In this document: positions 8,171 to 17,614 of the stretch, in pieces
How the letters are laid out: every line of letters begins with the position of its first letter
How positions within the stretch are numbered: position 1 is the stretch's first letter
Source of the DNA: Silene noctiflora
Lineage: Eukaryota; Streptophyta; Magnoliopsida; Caryophyllales; Caryophyllaceae
DNA length: 21,727 bases
Assembly (NCBI GenBank): GCA_009801015.1
Contig: VHZZ01001617.1
Span: forward strand, 56,823 to 78,549
Direction: 5' to 3'
The notes under the pieces: generated by a model
What the model saw: only the letters and a program-made list of their open reading frames with translations
Told to the model about the DNA's origin: nothing
The model's database searches: none
Position numbers and translations under genes: made by a program

Positions 8171-11100
8171 ATGTATTCATGGCTTCGTAAGAGCTTCATA
8201 GGAATCAGCAAGGAAGATACCCACAGTCTTAAAACACCAAAATCCCTCCAAAATAGTATCAGTAAACTTGAAGAAGAAGAATATTATGGTGTTACTAATC
8301 ACTTGATTCAATTCATCAAAACCCTTAATTTAGATTCCTTTAAGAATTTCGCTCTCCCAGGTATATTTATTGTTCATTTTTACTTAATGGGTTTTTGATT
8401 ATTGTGAGTTTTTATTGTTTCAATTTTGAATTGGATTGAGAAAGATATGAACTTTATTGTGTTTGATTGCTTTAGAGGAGCAAGATGATTCAATATCTGA
8501 ATGGTATTTGAGAAAAAATATGAATGGTAAGGCTGCGTACACCGACCCCCTTACCTCGCAATTTGCGGGGCCATTTAGTTTAGCTACTGGGTAATGTTGT
8601 TGTTGTATTGAGAAAAATATGAACTTTATTATGTTTGATTGTTTTAGAGGAGCAAATTGATGCTATGTTTTTGGATGGTATTGAGAAAGATTTGAACTTT
8701 ATTATGTTTTATTGTTGTTAAATATGAGAATGATGCAACTTTTTGAATGGAATTGAGAAAGATATGAACTTTATTGTGTTTGATTGTTGTAGAGGAGGAA
8801 AATGATGCAATGCAAACGACTCCGAGTGGAATAAGGGTGGATTTATCCGAGTGGCAGCAACAACATGCTATTATGATTCTCTCTAAAGTCAAGGTAATTA
8901 ACTTTGTTCATCCTTGTTACAAGTTTATTGATAACATGGTATTGTTTTCGTGGATTGTGTACTTATGTTTTTGACTTGACTTTTGGTTTATGCATTAAGG
9001 TAGAGAGTATATGTGAAATCTTGACATATTTGGTTTAGGTAGATTGCATGTCGCATACACTAGCACAGGCAGGCTCCACCACTGGTTGCGTATTGTTGAT
9101 TTGAAACATGATTGAATGAGTGATTCAGTAAGGGCATTGCTTGCTACATGCGTTTGTTGGTGGGTTAGAATTCTAATTAAGGATAGTAATCTTATGTGTT
9201 TTATTGGTTATTACCATGATGACTATCATTGTTATGTAGGGTCAGAGATTAAGGAAGTTGAGGGTACGTTCGAATTATGAGAAGGAACATTAGAAGAACG
9301 TAGTTAATCATCTCTATGGAAGTTGTTTTAGTGTGGGTTGCAGGATACGGATATGAGAAACGATGAAGGGTTTGTTTGAATAGGATATGATATTACTAGG
9401 GAAGGAGAGAGGGAAGGAAGGGAGTGACAGAGGGAGGGAGGGGGTGGCATTTAGGTCATTAGTTATTGTTTTACTTCCAAATTTTCCCAAGCTAGAAGGA
9501 TTTCAATTTGGTTTGTATGAGTGAAAAATGGATCCCTCCATTTCCATCAAAGAAATGGTTACCGTACCTTGCCTCAATATCTCTCATCCAAGCAAGGGAT
9601 TGGTGATGAGTTACCAGAGATGTATGGTTCTGAAAAGAGTGTTTATACATACGGATATTCTGAAAGTAGAGGAGGATGTCTGAGTAGATTTGTCCTTGTG
9701 ACAGGAAGATACTAATTAATAATGTCGTCATTAAATGGAACCAAGTTACAGAGAGGGAATGAATGAGCTAAGATCATGCGGTGATTGTGTGGCTGTCCTG
9801 GTATGAGGAATACTAGAAGTGGAGCTATGAAACCTAATACAGGAGAATTGACTTTTGGTTATTTCAGGAGAACTGTTTTGGGAGTTAAATATTCCTATTT
9901 CTTATGGGGCTAAGAGTCAACAAATACGGAGTATCAATCAAAGAAGCTTGTCTGTATTATTTGGGGTAGGAGACACTTGATTTTTTGTTTAGTTAACGAT
10001 GGGAACTTTGGTACTTGGGTATTTGTTTGAACATTGAACTGTTTATTGAAGTTGGCTATGAAAAGTAAACAGCATTTTAGTTCGAGTACTTCCAGTTCTT
10101 TTTCTTAAAATCCCATGTCAATACTGGACTGTTATATAGTTATATTACATTAATAATAACTATAACACAAATTGTTTAATGAGGCGATCTTATAGTATGA
10201 GACCTGGCCCATTAGTTAAAGCCCCAAAAAATCAAATACTCAATGCAAGTCCAAATAGCAACTGTCATCTTTCCGGATCAAAAATTAACTTCTCTAAGCC
10301 AAGTAAGATCTCAGATGCTAGTATGCCACCAACGGCTACCTCCACTCCGGCCACAAATGCCGACGATACATTTCTACATAAATATTTAACTCAAACCCAG
10401 AATTTTTTAAATTACAACATAAAGTTTTCAAGGTAAATTTAGTAGTTGTCAAACTAAAATCTTTGTACTCAATTTTAAAAGCAGAAAAGCAAAATTGAAA
10501 GTCTTAAAGTCTTCCTCCAATCACATGAAGTTTTCAAATTAAAATTGTGAGTTTTGAAAATAAAACTTCCAAGATATAAAAATTATAAAAACTATGTACA
10601 TGGGGAAGCTGAAATAATTCAATTAAGCATAAATCACAACCCATAATTTTCAACTTAAAACACAGTTTTCTATTTAAACACACACGTATTCAACTTTAGA
10701 AACTGGAACTTGAAGATCAAATATGAAAACTACTCGTCGGTTGTTGGCGTCGAAGAGCCCGTCGATAACGAGTATCAGGATAGAGCAGAGGGGACAAACG
10801 AAGGTGATGAGGACGCGACTTATTGTGGCCGTAAAGGAGGTGGTGGTGGTGAGGATGTGGGTTGCAACGGAGATGGAGGAATCAGCGTATTGAATACATG
10901 GCTTTGAAGAAGATGGAGGGAGTGCCTTGAAAGGGTAGTGGAGGCGTGGAGCCACGGTGGTTTGTGGAAGGTAGGGGTTTTGTATTTTTTTTTATTTCAT
11001 TTTGGCTTTTCCTCCTCTTATTGGGCTTAGCTCTTCTATTGGACCCGTCCTATGTTATAGGATGGTCCTATAGGAGAATTGCTGCCTTGAGACTAGTGTC

Positions 11101-14100
11101 GTGTAAGACGCTCTAGCATAGGAAGGCAAATATAGAGGCTTTAAGGTGTGTAGCCTCCCCGTTTGCCATACAGTTAAAAGGGGTTTATTTAGACATGACG
11201 GGAAGGCAAGTAACATCTACTAGATGTAAAGAATAGGACATTTTGGCAAATACATTTTCACTCCGTCCGTTGTAATCGAAAGAATAACCACGATGGCCTC
11301 TTTCAACTTAGTCAAACGTTGGCTCACTTCTCATCCTTTTGTGGGAAGACTTCTTATCTTTGAATGAACAAGGGATATCGAACGGTTCGAAGATACATAT
11401 TGAACGGTTTGAAGATTCATATTTACACCTTTTCATTCCCTTGAATCACACGAAACTATAACAGGTTAGCATGGGTGTGAGGGCACATTTGGCTATCAGT
11501 GATGTTCTGCAACATCATAAGAACAATTCACTAATGGCAAATATTCGAGAATGAAATTGTTTCGATGCATCACCTGCTCTCCAGAATTTAATTGAAAAGA
11601 AGTTTAAAATATTATTTCAACCGTTATGTCATAATTTTCATGCCTCTGTTTCCCATTGCAACTTTGCTCCTGCAAAAAAGTATCCTTTTTATCCGGTAAC
11701 AACAACATTTATTATTCGGGTGAGGACGTACAGTGATATATTCGTAGAAATGTAGCCCTTATTCTCCTCCTAGATACGGATTCAAATTAACCATTCATGT
11801 GAATTCTGTCACGAGTCATGACAACATTGTTGAAAATAATTTCAAACTTTGATTTTATCAATAAACCTAAAGTTTATCCTAAATTCTCATTACGTCAAAC
11901 CCAAGTTTGTTGTCCAGGGATTTCGTTTATAGTTCACATGGAAGCCTTAATCCACCTTTTCCAACTTCCCAACCTATTTAGTTCATAAACCTAAATATAG
12001 ATGGAGCTAAGCAGTTGTTAGTATGGGATCTGATCAGCTCTCGAAACCTTTTTTTATTAGAACATGAAACAGCTATTCATCCCAGCTCCTCTACTGGTTG
12101 CCTATTGTGGATATGAAACATGATTGAATGAGTGATTCAGTAAGGGCATTGCTAAATGATTTTGTTGGTGGGTTTGAGTTCCAGTTTAGGATAGTAATCT
12201 TAGGTGTTTTATTGGTTATCACCATGATGACTGTCATTGTTACGAAGGGTTAGAGATTGAGGAAGTTCAGCGCTACGTTCGAATTATGGAAAGGAACATT
12301 TGAGGAATGTGGTTAATCATCTATGTGGAAGCTATCTAGTGTGGGTGCAGGATATATGTATATGAAAATCGAGGAAGGGTTTGTTTGAATAGGATATTAA
12401 GGAAGGAAGGGAAGAGGGGGTTTGGGTCAGTGATCATTGTTTTGCTTCCAAATCTTTCCAAGTTGGAAGGATTTCAATTTGGTTCGTATGAGGTAGTAGC
12501 GGATCCTCCATTTCCGTCGATTCCAATTTACTACAAAGGAAATTGTTACCCTACCTTTCCTCCACATCTCCCAAATGATTTGTGACCGAAGATGTTCCTT
12601 TCTTAAATGGATGTTTGTACATATGGATATTCTAAGTGGATTCATGTCTTTGTGACAAGAAAATACAAATTAAATCGAAGGGAAATTCATAATGTTGGCA
12701 TGAAACGGAAACAAGTTACAATGAGGGAATGAATGACGTTAGACATGCGGTGATTGTTTATTTGTGTGGCTGTCTTGGTATGGTGAGTACTAGAAGTGGA
12801 GCTATGAAACTTAATACAGGAGGATTGACTTTGGTTATTAAAGCAGGAACTCTTTTGGGAGTTCAGTATTCCTATTTATTATGGGGCAAAGAGTTAACAT
12901 ATACGGAGTATCAATCAAAGAAGCTTTTCTGTATGATTTTGGAGTAGGAGACACACTTGATTTTCTTTTGGGATATTCTACATGGCACACCTAAATTTTT
13001 CGACTTTCTACATGGTACCCCTACACTTTTTAAAACATACATGGTACCCCTAATTGTTGTCATTATCACTAAATGTACCCCTAACCTTTATTTTCCATCA
13101 ATTGAACTCGGTTTTAGGCGTTAAGTGATGACTTAGACGCGTAACCAAGCTTGTCATTTATTATCCCATGACATAAGGACTCTATTAGGCTCAATACCCG
13201 TCTCGATCCTAATATTTATTAATATATATGGGCTAAAAAAATTTTGACGGAAAATTTATTGATCCCCTGCCAAATTATCACGTCCAAAGATGGATATTGA
13301 ACCTAATATAGTCCTTATGTTATGGGATGATAAATGACAAGCTTGGTTACGCGTCCAAGTAATCATTTAACGCCTAAAACTGAGTTTAATTGACGGAAAA
13401 TGAAGTTTAGGGGTACACTTAGTGATAATGACAACAATTAGGGGTATCATGTATGTTTTTAAAAGTGTAAGGGTACCATGTAGAAAGTCGAAAAATTGAG
13501 GGGTACCATGTAGAATATCCCTTTTCTTTTTTTTGAGTCAAGTGAGTGTATAGACCGGAAGTTTGGTATTGTTTGAACTTTGAATTGTTATTAACAAAGA
13601 GGTTGGCCATGAGAAAGTAACCAGCTTATTATTTAAAGCTCTTCCGGATCAACAACAACAACAACATCAGAGCCTTAATCCCAAAATGGTTTGGGGTCGA
13701 CTGGCATGAATCATCCTTTAGAACCGTCCATGGGTGAACGCACACCTCAAAATGTAAGAATATAGAAAAGGAAAAGTGAAAAGCAAAAGGGGAGTGAAAC
13801 ATAATACAAAAGCGAAGGTAGCCTTATAAGTTTTAAAAATCTAAGTCCGGATTTCTTTTATAAAACTTAGAATTTAAATCGAGAATACAGATTAAAATGG
13901 TTTTGAAAATCGAAGTAAGACTTAAGGGCCCGGAATACCTTAAAAGTGAAACAAGTATTAATATAAAAAAAGTTGTTGGTAAAAACTTGTACTAAATACG
14001 AGAAAAACAATTAAGTTTTTTGAATAAATAAATAAATAAAAACATTAAATATTTCAAATAACATCAAAAACTAAAAATCCACGTGTATCATTTCCCTCCA

Positions 14101-16992
14101 TTGTGCCCTCTCCGACACCATCCCCTCGTCAAGCCAGAGAAATCTCATATCGTGCTCTACGACTTTCAGCCATGTCTGTTTTGGTCTCCCTCTACCCCTA
14201 ACAACCTTTTTTGTTCCCCAAGTCTCCGGCTGGTGCGTCCATAGGTCTCCGTCTCACATGGCCAAAACTCTTCCAGATCCTTTTCTGAAAATCCCTATGT
14301 CAACATTCAATACTTTTATATATATTAATAACACAAATATAGCTTTTCTCTTGTAATGCTTCAAGGTCCATTTATGTTACTGGACTAAGCTTTTGGATAC
14401 CAAATTCTTAATCTTTTTCTTGCCCTTGGACTAGAGCCATTTAAGAGGTTTTAGCATAGACAGGCAAATACAGGGTTTTGATGTATGTAGCCTCTCCGTT
14501 TGCCATACGGTAAAAGGGGTTTATTTAGACATGACGGGAAGGCAAGTAACTCCTATTACACAAAGAATAAAGGACATTTTAGTAAGACAATTTCACTGAG
14601 TCCATTGTAATAAAAAAAAGAATTCATCAACGTAGTCAAAAGGTGGCTCACTTCTCATCCTTTTGTCGGAAGACTTCTTATCTTTAAATTAACAAGGGAT
14701 ATTGAACGGTTTGAAGATTTCTCAACCTTAGTTGTCCTAACTGCTGAATGTCTTGTTGATTACAAGTTAACGACTTATGTTTAAGTGACATCAAAGTCTT
14801 TTTACTCAGTAAGCAGAGATGTCTAGAAATATGATTTAAGAATTAGTTCTTAAATTAATAATCTGTGCAACTGACAAGGTGTTCATTTAGATACGGGATT
14901 CTGAAGTGTGGCAGTTAAACCGATTCCTAACTTATTGAGCGTTGTAAGAATTTGTCTTCGGCCGCAAAGGTCTCCTCAGATATGTAAAGGCGAACTCACC
15001 CTAGGTAAACAAATCATGCTGTACTAACTACTAACTACTATATACTTTGACGAGAAGGTTTTTCAAGCTTGGTGTGGTGCCTGGGAACTACTGATTACAA
15101 TTTACAACCTATTAACATATGTTAGCGTCAAGGAATCAAGGCATCCTTTTTGGTTAAGGAAATGGACAAGTAGGGAAGTAAAAGGTGGATATAGTTTCAC
15201 ATTTTTAATATACCCTAGTGAGAGGAGGTGCGAGTGGAAGTGCTTCATTGGTAGTGGTGGAGCTAGGGGGGCTAGCATGGGCCCTCGCCTCCCGCGGCAG
15301 ATGAGATTTTTGAATTTTTTAGTTACATTTTTCGAATTAAACTTATACTAGTGGGATTTATGTTATTAGAGAAGTTTAAAGTGAAGATGAGCGAGAGAGA
15401 AGTAAGATAGAAATAATGAGGAAGAACGAAATAAGAACAAAACACTCGAACGTAGATTGGTCAGTGGGGTCGATCGACCTATGAGCTGGTTCGCCACGAG
15501 CGACCTGGGGCTTTGGGTCAGTCGACCTAGACCTTTAAACCTCCTATTTCGTAATTTCTCGCTATTTGACGCTTATCTTTGCATTTCCGCTCTCTCTTTA
15601 AGCATGTTTCAGCAATAAACTCCTTTAATTCTCATCAAATTCCTGTACACAAACTTGTAAATCATTAGTCCCTTAACCTCGCTCACTCATCAATGCAAAA
15701 TGCACACACAAAGTTAAATTAAAATGCTTAAAATGAAATAACAAGAGTAGTTACAAATCGGGTTGCCTCCGATAGAGCGATGGTTTTTAAGGTCCTGCAC
15801 GACCCATGTCACCTCAGTATAGGCAACGGGTTTAACTACTCTGACAAAATCGTCCGAGCTATAATAGTGTTTCAAATGGTGACCATTGGCTTTGATCATT
15901 CTGAGCCAAAATTTGAGACGTAAGGCGGAGTCGAGCATTAAACAACACTAATTAATCTATAAATCCCCTAAACCCTAGTGAACAAATTAGCTAAATTGAC
16001 ATCAGATCTCTGAGTTGCACCCTAAACCTTAAAGCATGACACCTGCTAAGATTTTTCATATGACACGCCTGAGTATATGGGGTGTTTACTTGACATTCTC
16101 TCAACCCTATGGTTTTATTAACAGACGTTTGCCTCCTGCAGGAATTGTCACAACTAAGATACACATTATGTCCTCGACACTTGAAGGAGCGGCAATTCTG
16201 GAGAATATATTTTTCCCTTGTTAAGAACCATTTGACAGAGTAAGATATTCATGCGTTCACTCTAGAGTATGTAGGTTTTAGTTCCCTTATATAGCCTGCA
16301 AATAGTTCTATAAATAATTTGTAGATATCTCAAGATGTTACTCATGCGATTTTTTGGTATTTATGACTGAAGATTGATAGCAATATGCTTCTAATAGGGG
16401 TACTTTGTCGATTGTCTATTCCAATAGCCTTGTAGAAATCAAGCATTACTGCGACTGCTAGAATCCTTGGCAAAAATTGAGGCTCACTTAGTTTGTGGCA
16501 TTTCTTTTTATTGAGAAATAGTTGATGCAATATACATTATGAGCCACCCTGCAACAGCCTCATTGGGGTACGGTAAGTAGGTTTGACCCCCTACCATGTC
16601 ATTTGCAAGGGCCCTTGAGACATTGTTGAATGTTGATTTTGTTGGAATCGTTTGTTGAAATGGTGTAAGCGACTTTCATACATGCGCCATTGTCTTGGAA
16701 GTTCCCATGGAAGCATCATATAAGTTCCGAAAAACTGGTCTGAAAACTCTGGAGAGAATGAGGGATAAAACATTGTGTTGCCTTTATATTACATCCTTTG
16801 TGTTCAGATCAGGATGCAGAGTATTTATTATCCTGAATGCCCTCCTTTAATGCCAGGTACGAGCTGCGGGCCATACAGCATGATAAGATCAGAAGGATGG
16901 CAACAGAAGCTGATGCGAAGCCTTCTGATATCAATGGAATAGAACTTGAAATGACAGAGCCGAAGCACATGAGGCAATTGTCATCTCCTTGA
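8171..16992 (+). CDS. BSD-domain protein, 174 aa, four exons with a 7.25-kb second intron
   Basis: Exons are 8171-8360, 8793-8893, 16142-16239 and 16857-16992. They total 525 bases (174 codons plus TGA) and all junctions are GT-AG and in phase. The start ATG at 8171 gives MYSWLRKSF. Exon 2 starts EEENDAMQTTPSGIRVDLSE. The BSD domain runs from about residue 80 to 132: DLSEWQQQHAIMILSKVK from exon 2, ELSQLRYTLCPRHLKERQ and FWRIYFSLVKNHLTE from exons 3-4. It shows the Phe-Trp pair (F116-W117) that defines the family, named after BTF2-like factors, synapse-associated proteins and DOS2. The C-terminus (YELRAIQHDKIRRMATEADA to RQLSSP) ends in a short acidic GIELEMTE stretch typical of small plant BSD proteins. 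The precise cellular role of such plant proteins is not established. Intact frames across 8.8 kb argue for a functional gene despite the repeat-filled introns. Confidence 0.92.
8361..8792 (+). other. Intron 1 of the BSD gene
   Basis: GT at 8361-8362 (CCCAG|GTATAT) and AG at 8791-8792 (gttgtag|AGGAGG). Most of it is a 72-base tandem array described separately, plus an Au-like SINE end. Confidence 0.85.
8436..8824 (+). repeat. Four-unit tandem array of about 72 bp repeating the exon 2 splice acceptor
   Basis: Units start with ttgaga(a/g)aaatatgaact at 8436, 8608, 8681 and 8753. Without the SINE the first is 72 bases; the second is 73 and the third 72. Each contains tttattrtgttt, a tgatt-pyrimidine-tag block and a gatgca/gatgct block. 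Units 1, 2 and 4 keep an acceptor: gctttag|aggagcaaga at 8475, tgttttag|aggagcaaat at 8647, and the true exon 2 acceptor ttgtag|aggaggaaaa at 8793. Unit 3 lost it (ttgttaaatatgag). The array therefore duplicated an intron end together with the first bases of the exon. Confidence 0.85.
8525..8607 (+). mobile_element. 5'-truncated Au-like SINE inserted in the tandem array
   Basis: The sequence reads ggtaaggctgcgtac, then ccccttacctcgcaatttgc, then tactgggtaatgttgttgtt. This is the diagnostic 3' half and TTG tail of plant Au SINEs. It is flanked by ttgagaaaaaatatgaa (8508-8524) and ttgagaaaaatatgaa (8608-8623), read as a target duplication. The second flank also begins the next array unit, so part of the match could come from the array itself. 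The tRNA-related 5' half is missing. Confidence 0.75.
9067..11410. repeat. Duplicated block, copy A (interrupted by a TIR element)
   Basis: Copy A starts near ggctccaccactggttgc and shares long runs with copy B, such as aaacatgattgaatgagtga, the cattcgaattatg region near 9270, aggatttcaatttggttygt near 9497, gaagtggagctatgaaac near 9815, ggagtatcaatcaaagaagc near 9930, and ggtttatttagacatgacgg near 11180. By eye about four bases in five agree outside insertions. Homology ends near aacggtttgaagatt at about 11410. The portion 10181-11078 has no counterpart in copy B. No conserved reading frame is shared, so its origin is unknown. Confidence 0.85.
10181..11078. mobile_element. TIR DNA transposon-like insertion in copy A
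   Basis: The left end gaggcgatcttatagtatga (continuing gacctggccca) pairs imperfectly with the reverse complement of the right end, ctataggaccatcctataac (continuing ataggacgggtcca), over about 32 bases. The segment of about 0.9 kb is absent from copy B at the same place, which supports insertion. Such gatctta/gacgggccca ends occur in a common plant MITE group; superfamily is uncertain because the target duplication is unclear. The interior has GGT-rich and AT-rich parts, and the frames at 10710-10907 plus and 10674-10955 minus look accidental. Confidence 0.55.
11411..12080. other. Unique DNA between the two duplicated blocks
   Basis: About 670 bases that separate copy A from copy B. No partner was seen elsewhere in the window, and no coding frame, inverted ends or tandem repeat is evident. 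It may be the original spacer or part of the block lost from the other copy. Confidence 0.4.
12970..13521. mobile_element. 552-bp foldback (long-TIR) element, probably Mutator-derived
   Basis: The ends are gggatattctacatgg and its complement. The arms 12970-13203 and 13288-13521 are inverted copies of 234 bases with moderate divergence, around an 84-base loop. A perfect 9-base target duplication, ttttctttt, flanks it at 12961-12969 and 13522-13530; 9 bases is the Mutator superfamily length. Each arm carries several spaced tacatggtacccct-like words, as expected for subterminal binding sites. It encodes nothing believable: the minus frame at 13419-13610 lies partly in an arm. Copy A lacks it. 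Confidence 0.88.
13651..14263 (-). mobile_element. 5'-truncated RTE-clade LINE, 3' end
   Basis: Read on the minus strand it starts at 14263 with GHVRRRPMDAP, then in the next frame VVRGRGRPKQTWLKVVEHDM and SERAQW, the conserved C-terminal end of the plant RTE polyprotein. One frameshift lies between the two parts. A 3' UTR follows, ending in cgaccccaaaccattttggg, attaaggctctg and a gatgttgttgttgttg tail at 13651. A 16-base target duplication (aaagctcttccggatc at 13635-13650, aaaactcttccagatc at 14264-14279) has two mismatches. Copy A keeps the uninterrupted site near 10085. Endonuclease and most of the reverse transcriptase are absent. Confidence 0.85.
14728..15240. other. Intronic DNA without recognised features
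   Basis: AT-rich DNA after copy B. It has no convincing reading frame, repeat partner or element end. The word ctactaactactatatact near 15030 is a small local repeat only. Confidence 0.4.
15245..15310. mobile_element. Possible DNA transposon end
   Basis: The words gtagtggtggagctaggggg, gctagcatgggccctcgcc and gcggcagatgagattttt resemble a frequent end sequence of non-autonomous plant DNA transposons (gtggcggagctagg and ggggggcc). No matching opposite end was located, so length and family are unknown. Confidence 0.3.
15400..15945 (-). mobile_element. Relic of a Ty3/gypsy-type LTR retrotransposon (3' pol end and downstream part)
   Basis: On the minus strand, residues such as IKANGHHLKHYY and LKNHRSIGGNPICNY near 15714-15938 resemble the end of the integrase region and following stretch in plant Ty3/gypsy elements. 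To the left lie cgatcgacct/gtcgacctag words around 15470-15535 that may belong to the downstream part. The element is an old, incomplete and broken fragment; neither LTR boundaries nor a target duplication can be set. Lineage (Tat/Athila-like) is a guess. Confidence 0.4.
16240..16856 (+). other. Intron 3 of the BSD gene
   Basis: Donor ACAGA|GTAAGA at 16240 and acceptor aatgccag at 16855-16856; the codon GA|G is split between exons 3 and 4. It contains a decayed Au-like SINE. The minus-strand frame at 16591-16773 overlaps this SINE and is not a gene. Confidence 0.85.
16540..16642 (+). mobile_element. Second Au-like SINE, decayed 3' half
   Basis: The order caacagcctc, ttggggtacggtaag, gaccccctaccatgtcattt, gcaagggcc and attgttgaatgttg follows the Au SINE 3' half seen at 8525-8607, with more changes. 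Same orientation as the gene. Boundaries are approximate and the tail is degenerate. Confidence 0.55.
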
Positions 16993-17153
16993 GGAAAACA
17001 GCAGTCGTTCCCGTGCATTAAGGTACAAATGCAGTTGATGATAATTTAATTCTCTTATCGTGTCGCATGCTTGTAGGACAGATATTCATCAACCAAAATA
17101 TAGTGAACTCTTTTCCATCACAAATGATTTTAGTGTAACACCATCTTGTAATT

Positions 17154-17159
17154 AATAAA
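17154..17159 (+). terminator. Polyadenylation signal candidate for the BSD gene
   Basis: AATAAA lies 162 bases after the TGA at 16990-16992, in an AT-rich context (tgtaattaataaaaattcc), a normal plant 3' UTR length. Confidence 0.5.
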
Positions 17160-17473
17160 AATTCCATTTTACTGTCGTGTCCATCGTTGATTTCGGACCC
17201 TATATTTCTTGATCATTTGGTTAAGGCACTTGACTCAACTCAATTCGATTCAGAACTCACTGATGACTAGTCTGCTATTTTGTTTCCTCTTCTGATGCAC
17301 CGCAGCACCGGGTCTAAGGCTGTGACTGAAACACTGTCTACCCTTAAATGCCTTGGGCTTCATCTGTGTTTGTTACAGCGATAATATACGACTTGCCCGA
17401 AAAGAGTACTCTACTTTGAAAATAACTATAATACGGAGTATCTTATTCGGAAACATGCTATTTTATAATGATA
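17160..17473. other. Downstream flank of the BSD gene
   Basis: About 310 bases after the putative polyadenylation signal. No gene or repeat structure was recognised apart from a tacggagtat word near 17432. Confidence 0.35.
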
Positions 17474-17565
17474 CTCCCTTCGTCCCAATTAATTGTCTAA
17501 TTTTGATTAAAATACCCCTCACATAGAATAAAAAAAAGGTAAACAAATGATTGAGACGTAAAGAC
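17474..17565. mobile_element. Stowaway-like MITE, 92 bp, decayed right end
   Basis: Begins ctcccttcgtcccaatta after a TA at 17472-17473 and ends near ttgagacgtaaagac before a TA at 17566-17567. The interior ttttgattaaaatacccctc and aaaaaaaggtaaacaaatga matches the neighbour at 17615-17705. TA target and CTCCCTCCGTCCC-type ends fit the Tc1/mariner-linked Stowaway group. Confidence 0.75.
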
Positions 17566-17614
17566 TAGGGGTACCATACATGTGAACTATCAAAATAACA
17601 TTGGATATTGTATA

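Larger units (their letters stand above)
12081..14727. repeat. Duplicated block, copy B (interrupted by a foldback element and an RTE LINE)
   Basis: Copy B begins near agctcctctactggttgcc and ends near ggtttgaagattt at 14727, in the same orientation and order as copy A. Removing the two insertions (12970-13521 with its 9-bp duplication, and 13651-14263 with its 16-bp duplication) restores continuity with copy A. Extra bases at 14350-14450 have poor correspondence. Confidence 0.85.
8894..16141 (+). other. Intron 2 of the BSD gene, 7.25 kb, repeat-filled
   Basis: The donor AAG|GTAATT at 8894 and the acceptor tttgcctcctgcag at 16140-16141 join exons 2 and 3 in phase 0. The intron contains two copies of a duplicated block, three distinct inserted elements, and a Ty3/gypsy-type relic. 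I find no convincing protein-coding gene nested in it. Confidence 0.88.

Noticed and set aside
9240-9300. Possible degenerate copy of BSD exon 3 in the duplicated block (a short stretch reading like RLRKLRV)
   Set aside because: Only a handful of positions match exon 3, the frame breaks at once and the acceptor is poor; no better than chance.
10674-10955. Minus-strand frame of 93 residues in the TIR element
   Set aside because: Composition-driven; no conserved motif and no relation to any transposase that I can recognise.
12729-12947. Plus-strand frame of 72 residues in copy B
   Set aside because: Copy A carries the same DNA but does not keep the frame, so there is no sign of coding constraint.
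13419-13610. Minus-strand frame of 63 residues
   Set aside because: Runs from one arm of the foldback element into flanking DNA; not a gene.
16591-16773. Minus-strand frame of 60 residues in BSD intron 3
   Set aside because: Overlaps the decayed Au-like SINE and lies antisense to the gene.
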